From assembly GCA_947453145.1 (NCBI GenBank), contig CANGFA010000018.1, positions 1 to 47,364 on the forward strand: 47,364 nt of DNA, in the 5' to 3' direction. Below the pieces are notes generated by a model. It was not told the DNA's origin, did no database searches, and saw only the letters and a list, made by a program, of their open reading frames with translations. This stretch comes from Bacteroidota bacterium. GTDB lineage: Bacteria; Bacteroidota; Bacteroidia; Chitinophagales; Chitinophagaceae. Numbering within the stretch: the stretch's first letter is position 1; every line of letters begins with the position of its first letter. The position numbers and the translations under genes are program-made. This document shows, piece after piece, positions 15,306-23,336 of this stretch.

Positions 15306-16742
15306 ATGAACAATACCTACACCTCCCTGGTAGAACAAACCTTCCATTTTCCGCAAGAAGGCTTTGATAAAAATGACAATGGTTATTTGGAGTTTAATGG
15401 TTTGGATTTAAAAGCAATTATCGAAAAACATGGTACCCCTTTAAAGTTAACTTACTTGCCAAAAATTGGTATGCAAATTAACAAAGCAAAGAAAATGTTT
15501 GCTGATGCTTTTAAAAAACATAAATATGAAGGGCAGTATTTTTACTGTTATTGTACTAAAAGTTCTCACTTTTCATTTGTAGTGGAAGAAGCATTGTCTC
15601 ACAATGTTCATTTGGAGACATCCTACGCATATGATATTGAGATCATCAATCAGTTATATAAGCGTAGAAAAATAAATAAGGATTTATTTATCATTTGTAA
15701 TGGCTATAAGCAAAAAACGTATACCAGCAGAATTACTAAATTAATTAATAGCGGATTTAAAAATGTAATTCCAATATTAGATAATGTAGAAGAATTGCAA
15801 TTTTATAAGCGTAATGCAAAGCAGCCGTTTAAGGTGGGAATACGTGTTGCAGCCGAGGAAGAGCCTAGCTTTCCATTTTATACATCTCGTTTAGGTATTC
15901 GAGCAAAGGACATTTTAGAATTTTACGTAGATGAGATTGAAGGTTATGAGGATAAGTTTCAATTAAAAATGTTGCATATCTTTTTAAATAAAGGAATTAA
16001 GGACGATATTTATTATTGGTCAGAGTTGAATAAGATCATCAACTTGTATTGTCAATTAAAAAAAATCTGTCCTGAATTAGACTCTATCAATATTGGTGGC
16101 GGTTTCCCTATCAAACACTCTTTAGGTTTCGAATATGATTACAGCTTCATGATAAATGAAATTGTATCCAATATTAAAAAGGCATGCAAAAAAGCAAAGG
16201 TTCCAATGCCAAATATTTATACCGAATTTGGATCTTACACGGTAGGAGAGAGCATGGCACATATTTATAAAGTATTAGCCGAGAAAAAACAAAACGATAG
16301 AGAGTGTTGGTATATGATTGACTCCTCTTTCATCACAACCCTTCCGGATACTTGGGGTATTGGCGAGAAATTTTTAATGCTGCCTGTAAATAAATGGGAG
16401 AACGATTATCAACGTGTAGTTTTAGGTGGTATTACTTGCGATAGTCATGACTATTATGACTCTGAAGAACATATCAACGAGGTTTTCCTTCCAAAACTAA
16501 AAGACGACGAAAAAGGGGTTAAAACCGAGGAGAATAGTGAGCCATTGTATGTTGGTTTTTTCCACACCGGTGCTTATCAAGACCAAATTAGTGGATATGG
16601 TGGAATTAAACATTGCTTGATTCCTTCCCCTAAACACGTAATTGTAGAAAAGGATGCTAAAACTGGAAAATTGGTTGACTGGGTATATGCAAAAGAGCAA
16701 TCTGCGCAAAGTATGTTAAAAATATTAGGTTACCTTCGCTAG
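15306..16742 (+). CDS. speA: Biosynthetic arginine decarboxylase (PLP, fold type III)
   Basis: 478 residues. It converts arginine to agmatine, the first step of the agmatine route to putrescine. It belongs to the alanine-racemase-fold decarboxylases. Lys85 in YCTKSSHF is the expected PLP lysine, INIGGGFPI is the phosphate-binding glycine loop, and TCDSHDYYD carries the catalytic Cys-Asp near the C-terminus. It is much shorter than E. coli SpeA (about 650) and matches the compact form common in Bacteroidota. The aguB and aguA genes downstream at 20.4-22.3 kb encode the next two enzymes, which supports arginine over other diamino acids as the substrate. Confidence 0.85.
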   Translation: MNNTYTSLVEQTFHFPQEGFDKNDNGYLEFNGLDLKAIIEKHGTPLKLTYLPKIGMQINKAKKMFADAFKKHKYEGQYFYCYCTKSSHFSFVVEEALSHNVHLETSYAYDIEIINQLYKRRKINKDLFIICNGYKQKTYTSRITKLINSGFKNVIPILDNVEELQFYKRNAKQPFKVGIRVAAEEEPSFPFYTSRLGIRAKDILEFYVDEIEGYEDKFQLKMLHIFLNKGIKDDIYYWSELNKIINLYCQLKKICPELDSINIGGGFPIKHSLGFEYDYSFMINEIVSNIKKACKKAKVPMPNIYTEFGSYTVGESMAHIYKVLAEKKQNDRECWYMIDSSFITTLPDTWGIGEKFLMLPVNKWENDYQRVVLGGITCDSHDYYDSEEHINEVFLPKLKDDEKGVKTEENSEPLYVGFFHTGAYQDQISGYGGIKHCLIPSPKHVIVEKDAKTGKLVDWVYAKEQSAQSMLKILGYLR

Positions 16743-16762
16743 TAATTGATAATGAATAGATT

Positions 16763-16794
16763 AAGGCCATAATTATGAATTATGGCCTTTTTTG
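16763..16794 (+). terminator. Rho-independent terminator after speA
   Basis: A perfect 12-bp stem, AAGGCCATAATT (16763-16774) with its complement (16778-16789), has a 3-nt loop and a T run to 16794. Confidence 0.9.
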
Positions 16795-16859
16795 CGCCAT
16801 TTAGTCCTGTTTTTTCTATGTTAAATGTAAGTTAAGCGCCAAGATGACTTGAAAACAAA

Positions 16860-16891
16860 TTTGTAGGGCATTTTGAAAATCCCTAATTTTG
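16860..16891 (+). promoter_or_regulatory. Promoter of the bacilliredoxin gene
   Basis: TTTG at 16860-16863 and TAATTTTG at 16884-16891 are separated by 20 nt. The predicted start is near 16897. The in-frame TTG at 16889 lies inside the -7 box and cannot be in the transcript, so translation should begin at the ATG at 16910 with a leader of about 12 nt. Confidence 0.75.
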
Positions 16892-16909
16892 AGTCAAATA
16901 GTAGAAGAT

Positions 16910-17326
16910 ATGTACCCTGCAGAGATAGTTTTACCAATGAAAGCTGAATTAGTTGATAATGGATTTGAAGATTTAAAAACAGCATCAGAAGTAGAAAGTG
17001 CAATTAAAAATGATGGTACAACTTTGGTTGTAATTAATTCTGTTTGCGGTTGTTCAGCTGGTGCTTGTCGTCCAGGTGTTTTAATGGCTGTTGCAAATGC
17101 AACTGTAAAACCAGATAGAATCACAACTACTTTTGCTGGTTTTGATTTGGAAGCTGTAAATAAAGTAAGAGAATACCACTTACCTTATCCACCATCTTCA
17201 CCTTCTATAGCACTATTTAAAAACGGCGAGTTAGTAAGTATGGTGGAAAGACACCACATTGAAGGTACCCCGGCTCAAGTGATCGCACAACATTTAATTT
17301 CAGTGTTCAATGAACATTGTAATTAA
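16910..17326 (+). CDS. BrxA/BrxB family bacilliredoxin
   Basis: 138 residues from the ATG at 16910; a TTG 21 nt upstream is excluded by the promoter overlap. The thioredoxin-like DUF1094 family member reads MYPAEIVLPMKAEL at the N-terminus. The redox motif Cys46-Gly-Cys48 lies in NSVCGCSAGACRPG, with a further Cys in GACRPG. Bacilliredoxins remove bacillithiol from S-bacillithiolated proteins. BshB1, a bacillithiol biosynthesis enzyme, is encoded 2.3 kb downstream, which supports that role. It is a monocistronic unit with its own promoter and terminator. Confidence 0.92.
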   Translation: MYPAEIVLPMKAELVDNGFEDLKTASEVESAIKNDGTTLVVINSVCGCSAGACRPGVLMAVANATVKPDRITTTFAGFDLEAVNKVREYHLPYPPSSPSIALFKNGELVSMVERHHIEGTPAQVIAQHLISVFNEHCN

Positions 17327-17373
17327 TTAAAGATAATAAACGGTTTTTGTTTTTAGATGGGTTAGTAAAATAC

Positions 17374-17405
17374 GGGCCGCACTTTCTAGTGTGGCCCTTT
17401 TTTTT
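17374..17405 (+). terminator. Rho-independent terminator after the bacilliredoxin gene
   Basis: GGGCCGCACT (17374-17383) and AGTGTGGCCC (17388-17397) form ten pairs including one G-U, followed by a run of eight T. Confidence 0.9.
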
Positions 17406-17467
17406 GTCCGAATTAAAGTAAAATGAATAATTCTAAGTAACATTGCAATACCTTATCTAGTTTAAAT

Positions 17468-18634
17468 ATGTACCCTAACTTATATTATTTAGTAGCGGAT
17501 TTATTGGGTGTTAAAATAAATGCACTTAAATTGGTCAATTCCTTTGGTTTCTTTGTGGCATTGGCTTTTATAGCTTCTGGCTATGTACTTTATAAGGAGT
17601 TAACAAGAAAAGAACAGCTAGGAGAATTTATTGCATTGGAAGAAACATATGTTGTTGGAGCACCTGCATCAATCTCTGATTTACTTTCTGCATTTGGGTT
17701 TGGTTTTTTGTTTGGATTTAAAATTATTGGTGCATTTATAATTGAAAATGCATTAAATAATACGCAAGCATTTATATTATCTTTACAAGGAAGTTTTGTA
17801 GCAGGTTTTGCTGTTGGAGTCGTTATGCTTTTTTTAAAGTGGAAAGAAAAGGATAAAGTAAAATTGGCCACACCAGAAACTAAAAAATACATGGTTTGGC
17901 CGCACGATAGAGTTGGTGATATTGTATTGCAAGCAGCACTTTGGGGTTTTTTAGGAGCGAAAATATTTCACAACCTCGAGAACTTGGATGATTTTGCAAA
18001 AGATCCAATTGGTTCTTTAATTTCATTTAGTGGACTTACTTTTTATGGCGGATTAATTTTAGCAACTATTGCAATTATTATTTACGTTCGCAAATTTAAA
18101 ATTCGTGTAATTCATTTTGCAGATGCAATGGCACCAACAATGTTGTTTGCATATGCCGCTGGAAGAATTGGTTGTCATATGAGTGGTGATGGTGACTGGG
18201 GAATTCCCAATTTAACCCCCAATCCATTTTCCTGGCTACCCAATTGGATGTGGTCTTATACCTACCCGCATAATGTATTAAATGAGGGTATACCCATACC
18301 TGGATGTGTTGGTAATTACTGCAATCAATTGCCTTTGCCGGTTTATCCAACTACTTTTTATGAAATTATAGCCACTTTTATCCTTTTTGGTATCATGTGG
18401 ATGTTCCGAAAAAAAATCACCCAGCCAGGATTCCTAACTGGGATGTATCTAATTTTTGCAGGAACGGAACGGTTTTTTATAGAAAAAATTAGGGTTAATA
18501 ATAAAATACATACATTGCCTTTTGAGCCAACCCAGGCCGAATTAATTTCTATTTTCTTAATTTTGACTGGAATTGTGTTCTTTCTATTCTCTAAAAAATG
18601 GTTCCCTAAATCTATTTCAAACGCTAAAATCTAA
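17468..18634 (+). CDS. lgt: Prolipoprotein diacylglyceryl transferase
   Basis: 388 residues, longer than the roughly 290 of E. coli Lgt, with extra loops as seen in Bacteroidota. It is an integral inner-membrane enzyme that attaches diacylglycerol from phosphatidylglycerol to the lipobox cysteine. About seven hydrophobic segments are visible. The Lgt signature region is AAGRIGCHMSGDGDWG, preceded by LTFYGGLI. The later GTERFFIEKIRVN holds the conserved Arg/Glu pair. Its substrates probably include the lipoproteins encoded here at 9951, 22420 and 32467. The yajQ gene starts 4 nt after its stop. Confidence 0.95.
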   Translation: MYPNLYYLVADLLGVKINALKLVNSFGFFVALAFIASGYVLYKELTRKEQLGEFIALEETYVVGAPASISDLLSAFGFGFLFGFKIIGAFIIENALNNTQAFILSLQGSFVAGFAVGVVMLFLKWKEKDKVKLATPETKKYMVWPHDRVGDIVLQAALWGFLGAKIFHNLENLDDFAKDPIGSLISFSGLTFYGGLILATIAIIIYVRKFKIRVIHFADAMAPTMLFAYAAGRIGCHMSGDGDWGIPNLTPNPFSWLPNWMWSYTYPHNVLNEGIPIPGCVGNYCNQLPLPVYPTTFYEIIATFILFGIMWMFRKKITQPGFLTGMYLIFAGTERFFIEKIRVNNKIHTLPFEPTQAELISIFLILTGIVFFLFSKKWFPKSISNAKI

Positions 18635-18638
18635 ACCT

Positions 18639-19130
18639 ATGCCTTCATTTGATTTATCTAGCTCTGTAGACATCCAAATTCTTGATAACGCAGTAAATGT
18701 GGTAAAAAAAGAAATTACTAATCGATTCGATTTCAAAGGAATACACGTTTTAATTGAATTAAATAAGAAAGATTACTTGGTTAAATTAGAGTCTGATTCT
18801 GAGATGAAAATTCAGCAAATAGTGGATGTATTATTAAGTAGATCTATTAAACAGGGTATTGATGCCAATGCCTTTGATTTGTCTAAAGAGGCTCAGCCAA
18901 GTGGAAAAATTTTTAAAAGAGATGTCCCCGTAAGAAATGGGTTAAAACAGGAAGATGCCAAGAAAATCGTGAAATTCATTAAAGATAAAGGGCTTAAAGT
19001 GCAAACAGCTATTATGGATGATATTATAAGAGTTACTGGCAAAAAGATAGATGATTTACAAGAAGTTATTGCCGCATGTAGGGCTGAAAACTTTGGTGTA
19101 CCGCTCCAGTATATCAATATGAAGTCTTAA
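18639..19130 (+). CDS. YajQ family nucleotide-binding protein
   Basis: 163 residues from the ATG at 18639, the normal YajQ length. The frame is open for 22 more codons into lgt but only the MPSFDLSSSVD start matches the family. Two ferredoxin-like halves are suggested: SSVDIQILDNAVNVVKKEIT at the start, and DAKKIVKFIKDKGLKVQTAI with ITGKK-type strands at the end. Some YajQ proteins bind cyclic di-GMP or nucleic acid; the role here is unknown. It is translationally close to lgt (4 nt) and so probably co-transcribed. Confidence 0.93.
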   Translation: MPSFDLSSSVDIQILDNAVNVVKKEITNRFDFKGIHVLIELNKKDYLVKLESDSEMKIQQIVDVLLSRSIKQGIDANAFDLSKEAQPSGKIFKRDVPVRNGLKQEDAKKIVKFIKDKGLKVQTAIMDDIIRVTGKKIDDLQEVIAACRAENFGVPLQYINMKS

Positions 19131-19163
19131 ATAAGGCTTTAGATCCTTTTTGCAGCATTAAAA

Positions 19164-19195
19164 TTTGGCAAAAAGGGCTATTTAGCCTAAATTTG
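19164..19195 (+). promoter_or_regulatory. Promoter and leader of rpmE2
   Basis: TTTG at 19164-19167 and TAAATTTG at 19188-19195 are separated by 20 nt, with a predicted start near 19201. The roughly 50-nt leader contains a 6-bp hairpin, GTACGG (19213-19218) with CCGTGC (19225-19230). A 9-bp inverted repeat (19145-19153 with 19168-19176) overlaps the -33 box. It could be a weak end for lgt-yajQ or an operator. Confidence 0.65.
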
Positions 19196-19250
19196 CGACC
19201 TATTCAATAATTGTACGGCAAAAACCGTGCTTCCTTAAAAATTCATTATA

Positions 19251-19502
19251 ATGAAACAAGGTATCCACCCAGAAGCTTATCGCTTTGTAGTATTTAAAGA
19301 CATGAGTAACGGAACTTCTTTTTTAAGTAAGTCTGCAGCTCAAACTAAAGAAACTATTTTGTTCGAAGACGGCAACGAATATCCAGTTATAAAATTGGAG
19401 ATTTCTAACACTTCACATCCTTTTTACACTGGTAAAAACATGTTGGTGGATACAGCTGGTCGTATCGACAAATTCAACAAACGTTACGCTAAGAAAAATT
19501 AA
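19251..19502 (+). CDS. rpmE2: 50S ribosomal protein L31, type B
   Basis: 83 residues. It starts [20 protein letters not shown] and contains [23 protein letters not shown], the L31 core. There are no cysteines, so this is the zinc-independent (C-minus, type B) form, longer than the CxxC type A form. L31 bridges the two ribosomal subunits. In organisms with both forms the type B gene is induced by zinc starvation, but here no paralogue can be seen and it may be the only copy. It is monocistronic between its promoter and the terminator at 19540-19574. Confidence 0.95.
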   Translation: MKQGIHPEAYRFVVFKDMSNGTSFLSKSAAQTKETILFEDGNEYPVIKLEISNTSHPFYTGKNMLVDTAGRIDKFNKRYAKKN

Positions 19503-19539
19503 AAGAATACTTTTTAAAAGTCATATTTTATACAATATT

Positions 19540-19574
19540 AAACCCTTTCTTACTTTGGTAAGAGAGGGTTTTTT
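19540..19574 (+). terminator. Rho-independent terminator after rpmE2
   Basis: The 14-bp arms (19540-19553 and 19558-19571) with one G-U pair and a TTTG loop are followed by a T run. Confidence 0.85.
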
Positions 19575-19586
19575 GTGAAAAGGGGA

Positions 19587-19615
19587 TTTGGCGGAGCCAT
19601 TTATACTTACCTTTG
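19587..19615 (+). promoter_or_regulatory. Candidate promoter of bshB1 and downstream genes
   Basis: TTTG at 19587-19590 and TACCTTTG at 19608-19615 are separated by 17 nt. The predicted start is near 19621, 14 nt before the bshB1 ATG. Confidence 0.55.
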
Positions 19616-19634
19616 TTAACCTTAACTTTAAGCC

Positions 19635-20366
19635 ATGCATAAATTAGATATTCTTGCTTTTGGTGCACACCCAGACGATGTGGAATTGGGTTGTGCTGGA
19701 ACCTTGTTAGGTGCTATTGCCGAAGGCAAGAAAGTAGGTGTGATTGATTTAACTAAAGGCGAATTAGGAACGAGAGGGACTTCTTCTCAAAGATTAAAAG
19801 AAGCTCAATTAGCCAGTGAGGTGATGGGCTTAACCATTCGTGAAAATTTAGGGATGACTGATGGATTTTTTTTAAATGATAAGGTGCATCAGTTGTCTAT
19901 TATTGAATGCATCCGAAAATATCAACCAGCTATTGTATTTTGTAACGCACCCGAGGATCGTCACCCCGATCATGGACGTGCTGCTTGTTTAGTTGAAGAG
20001 GCCGCTTTTTTATCTGGTCTTGCAAAAATACAAACACATCATAATGGAGTTGCACAGGAAGCATGGAGACCCACGCAAGTATTTCATTATATTCAGTCTC
20101 GTAGTTTAACACCTAATTTTGTAGTAGATATTAGTGCACACATGAATAAGAAAATGGAATCCATTGTAGCACATAGCTCTCAGTTTTATGATCCTAATTC
20201 AAATGAACCAGAAACTTTTATTTCGAGTACAGCGTTTTTAGAATTTGTAAAAGGAAGAGCAAAAGAATTAGGTCAGCAAATAGGAGTTGAATATGCCGAA
20301 GGATTTATTACCAAAAAATTATTAGGGATAGGCAGTTTGGATGCGATTATTCAAAATAGAACTTAG
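19635..20366 (+). CDS. bshB1: N-acetyl-glucosaminyl-malate deacetylase (bacillithiol synthesis)
   Basis: 243 residues, the usual length of BshB1. It removes the acetyl group from N-acetylglucosaminyl-malate in the second step of bacillithiol synthesis. It is a PIG-L/LmbE fold zinc enzyme with AHPDD at 11-15, KGELGTRG downstream, and the HPDH motif in EDRHPDHGRA. The LDILAFGAHPDDVELGC start and the TKGELGTRGT loop are typical of the BshB1 subgroup rather than mycothiol or LmbE relatives. It precedes aguB by 37 nt. BshA and BshC are not in the window. Confidence 0.92.
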   Translation: MHKLDILAFGAHPDDVELGCAGTLLGAIAEGKKVGVIDLTKGELGTRGTSSQRLKEAQLASEVMGLTIRENLGMTDGFFLNDKVHQLSIIECIRKYQPAIVFCNAPEDRHPDHGRAACLVEEAAFLSGLAKIQTHHNGVAQEAWRPTQVFHYIQSRSLTPNFVVDISAHMNKKMESIVAHSSQFYDPNSNEPETFISSTAFLEFVKGRAKELGQQIGVEYAEGFITKKLLGIGSLDAIIQNRT

Positions 20367-20403
20367 TAAAAAATTATATAGAATTTTATAATTTAATAAT
20401 ATT

Positions 20404-21285
20404 ATGTCAATAGTTAAAGTAGGATTAGTTCAAATGACTTGCAGTGCAGACGTTGCTGCTAATAAGTACAAGGCCATTGAAAAAATAAAAGAAGCTGCAA
20501 AGCAGGGAGCTAATATTATTTGCTTGCAAGAATTGTATACTTCCTTGTATTTCTGTGATGTGGAGGCCTATGAAAATTTCAAATTGGCGGAGCCTATTCC
20601 GGGAAAAACAACCGATGAACTTTCGCTTTTAGCAAAAGAATTAGGCGTGGTAATTATCGCTTCCTTATTTGAAAAAAGAGCGGAAGGTTTATACCACAAT
20701 ACCACAGCCGTATTAGATGCGGATGGATCCTATTTAGGTAAGTATCGTAAAATGCATATCCCTGATGATCCAGCCTATTATGAGAAGTTTTATTTTACAC
20801 CAGGTGATTTAGGATATAAAGTTTTCAAAACAAAATTTGCAACCATTGGTGTGTTAATTTGTTGGGATCAATGGTATCCCGAAGCTGCAAGAATAACGAG
20901 TTTAATGGGTGCCGAAATGCTATTTTATCCAACTGCAATTGGTTGGGCGACATCCCAAGACGAAGCAACCAATACCGAACAATACAATGCTTGGCAAACT
21001 ATTCAAAGGAGTCATGCTGTAGCTAATGGAGTTCCTGTAATTAGTGTGAATAGAGTTGGATTTGAGCAGGATGGTTTAATGAAATTCTGGGGTGGAAGCT
21101 TTGTAAGCAATCCATTTGGAACCTTATTATATAAAGCATCACATGATCAAGAAGAGGTAGCTGTGATTGATATAGATACTGATAAATCCGATAGCTACCG
21201 AACGCATTGGCCTTTTTTACGTGACCGCAGAATAGACTCATACGAACCCATTACTAAAAGATATATTGACGAAGAAAATGCTTAA
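20404..21285 (+). CDS. aguB: N-carbamoylputrescine amidase
   Basis: 293 residues, a nitrilase-superfamily carbon-nitrogen hydrolase that converts N-carbamoylputrescine to putrescine, CO2 and ammonia. The catalytic triad is visible as Glu43 (CLQELYTSLYFC), Lys116 (GKYRKMHIPDD) and Cys153 (LICWDQWYPE). The FCD, PDDPAYYEKFYFTPGD and GWATSQDE stretches fit the AguB subgroup. It overlaps aguA by 8 nt, and arginine decarboxylase lies 4 kb upstream, so the three enzymes form one arginine-to-putrescine route. Confidence 0.94.
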   Translation: MSIVKVGLVQMTCSADVAANKYKAIEKIKEAAKQGANIICLQELYTSLYFCDVEAYENFKLAEPIPGKTTDELSLLAKELGVVIIASLFEKRAEGLYHNTTAVLDADGSYLGKYRKMHIPDDPAYYEKFYFTPGDLGYKVFKTKFATIGVLICWDQWYPEAARITSLMGAEMLFYPTAIGWATSQDEATNTEQYNAWQTIQRSHAVANGVPVISVNRVGFEQDGLMKFWGGSFVSNPFGTLLYKASHDQEEVAVIDIDTDKSDSYRTHWPFLRDRRIDSYEPITKRYIDEENA

Positions 21286-22339
21286 TAATTCACCTACTCC
21301 AAAATCCTTAGGATATTTTTTTCCTGCAGAATTTGCAAAACATGATGCCATGTGGTTAAGTTGGCCGCATAAGGAGGAAAGTTGGCCAGGAAAAATTGCA
21401 ACTATTTATCCTTCCTATTGTGAATTTATTAAAGTGGTTTCGGCAACTGAATTAGTTTGTATAAATGTAGTGAATGAAAAGATGAGGCAGTCTGCTGCTA
21501 AAATGTTGGAATTGGCTGGTGTTAATTTATCACGCGTTCAATTTTATATTCATCCCACCAATGATGCATGGTGTAGAGACCATGGCCCAAGTTTTTTAAT
21601 TAGAAATAATAAAGAGCAACCCAAAGCAATTGTAGATTGGAACATTAATGCTTGGGGTGGAAAATACCCTCCATTTAATTTGGATGATGAAATACCAACA
21701 CATATTGCAAATGCATTGAACTTGCCTGTGTTTTATCCCAATATTATAATGGAAGGGGGTTCTGTGGATTTTAACGGTACAGGTACAGTGCTAACTTCCA
21801 AGTGTTGTTTATTAAATCCAAATAGAAATCCGGACTTAAGCCAGGATCAAATTGAAAGGTTTTTATGTAATTATTATGGAGTGGAGCAGGTACTCTGGGT
21901 TTCAGAGGGAATTGTAGGTGATGATACAGATGGTCATATTGACGACACGGTTCGTTTTGTGAATGAAGATACCGTAGTTACAGTTCTTGAATCCAACGTA
22001 TTGTCTGAAAACTATGATTTACTTCAACAAAATTTTAAAGAGTTAAAGGCAATGCGCTTAGCAAATGGGAAGCAATTAAATATTGTGGAACTTCCAATGC
22101 CTGCCAATGTAATTTATGAGGATCAAATGTTACCTGCCTCATATGCTAATTTTTATATTAGCAATGGACATATTATTGTGCCTACATATCGTTGTGCGCA
22201 AGACGACATTGCCATGCAAATAATACAAAGTTGTTTTCCAACTAGAGAAGTAGTTGGTATTGACTCTACCGATATTATTTGGGGCTTGGGTAGTTTTCAT
22301 TGTTTAAGTCAACAAGAACCTAGTGTAGATCCATCCTAG
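21278..22339 (+). CDS. aguA: Agmatine deiminase
   Basis: 353 residues from the ATG at 21278. An in-frame TTG at 21266 would add four residues but is a poorer start. It is a member of the peptidylarginine-deiminase-like fold, converting agmatine to N-carbamoylputrescine and ammonia. The visible signatures are MWLSWPHKEESWPG, WCRDHGPSF, MEGGSVDFNGTGTVL, DDTDGHIDDTVRFV and, at the C-terminus, GSFHC with the catalytic Cys342. The ATG lies within the last eight bases of aguB, which suggests translational coupling. The next gene follows after 80 nt. Confidence 0.95.
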   Translation: MLNNSPTPKSLGYFFPAEFAKHDAMWLSWPHKEESWPGKIATIYPSYCEFIKVVSATELVCINVVNEKMRQSAAKMLELAGVNLSRVQFYIHPTNDAWCRDHGPSFLIRNNKEQPKAIVDWNINAWGGKYPPFNLDDEIPTHIANALNLPVFYPNIIMEGGSVDFNGTGTVLTSKCCLLNPNRNPDLSQDQIERFLCNYYGVEQVLWVSEGIVGDDTDGHIDDTVRFVNEDTVVTVLESNVLSENYDLLQQNFKELKAMRLANGKQLNIVELPMPANVIYEDQMLPASYANFYISNGHIIVPTYRCAQDDIAMQIIQSCFPTREVVGIDSTDIIWGLGSFHCLSQQEPSVDPS

Positions 22340-22419
22340 AATTTTTAAAATTTTATTATGCTACACAAATAACTTTCCATATTTAAGTGCAAAATTTTTT
22401 ATCTATAACAAATTCTAAT

Positions 22420-23250
22420 ATGAAATCTTTAACTAAAGTCGGCTTCTTTTTTACAATCGTATTTGTATTTGCTTGTAATACATTTCAATATCAAGCTACG
22501 AATAGGTTTTATAAAAAACAGGCTAAGCAATTGGTTAAACAAATTATAGAAACGCCTTATTCAATAACCGATTCTCTAAATAATATACCAGCACCCATGT
22601 GGGTAGGTACGACCAATTTTGATTTACGCAAACCCAACTTCGTGATCATACATCATACTGCACAAAATTCTTTCGAAGAAACATTAAGGACTTTTACCTT
22701 GGAAAGAACTAAGGTTAGTGCGCATTATGTTATTTGTAAAGACGGAACAGTGCATCATATGTTAAATGATTATTTGAGAGCATGGCACGGAGGAGTAGCC
22801 AAATGGGGTAACAATACCGATATTAATTCAAGTTCAATTGGCATTGAAATCGACAACAATGGATTTGAACCATTTAACCCTAAACAAATAGAAAGTCTAT
22901 TGAATTTACTTTCTGTCTTAAAAAATAAGTACAAAATTCCAACACCTAATTTCATTGGTCATGGTGATATTGCACCAACCAGAAAAAATGACCCAAATAT
23001 TCAATTTCCTTGGGCAATGTTAGCGAACAAGGGATATGGTGTTTGGTCTGAACCCAATCCTTCTATAAAACTTAAAGAAAATCTTTCTGTACCATATGCA
23101 TTAGCATTAGTGGGATACGATATTAAAGATTCTGTTGCAGCTATCTTAGCTTTTAAAAGACATTTTAGAGGAGATAGTACCCTTATAATGAACGATGCGG
23201 ATAAGTCGGTTTTGTCTCAATTGGTTTCAAAAAAATTAGCATCTAATTAA
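22420..23250 (+). CDS. Lipoprotein N-acetylmuramoyl-L-alanine amidase (AmiD-like)
   Basis: 276 residues from the ATG at 22420, chosen because it begins the signal peptide MKSLTKVGFFFTIVFVFAC with Cys19 as lipidation site. An in-frame GTG lies 33 nt upstream. The amidase_2 domain (about 65-215) has the zinc ligands in VIIHHTAQN, GHGDIAPTR and the following NDPN Asp, plus AWHGG and SSIGIEI. The C-terminal 60 residues, with AILAFKRHFR, resemble the peptidoglycan-binding helix bundle of E. coli AmiD. It probably cleaves muropeptides at the outer membrane during wall recycling. Confidence 0.9.
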   Translation: MKSLTKVGFFFTIVFVFACNTFQYQATNRFYKKQAKQLVKQIIETPYSITDSLNNIPAPMWVGTTNFDLRKPNFVIIHHTAQNSFEETLRTFTLERTKVSAHYVICKDGTVHHMLNDYLRAWHGGVAKWGNNTDINSSSIGIEIDNNGFEPFNPKQIESLLNLLSVLKNKYKIPTPNFIGHGDIAPTRKNDPNIQFPWAMLANKGYGVWSEPNPSIKLKENLSVPYALALVGYDIKDSVAAILAFKRHFRGDSTLIMNDADKSVLSQLVSKKLASN

Positions 23251-23336
23251 ACATTACTACATCCATTTTGGTAAAATTTGTACTTAAATTTGCATACTAA
23301 CAAATGTTAGCGTAATTTTATCAAAATGTTTTTACT

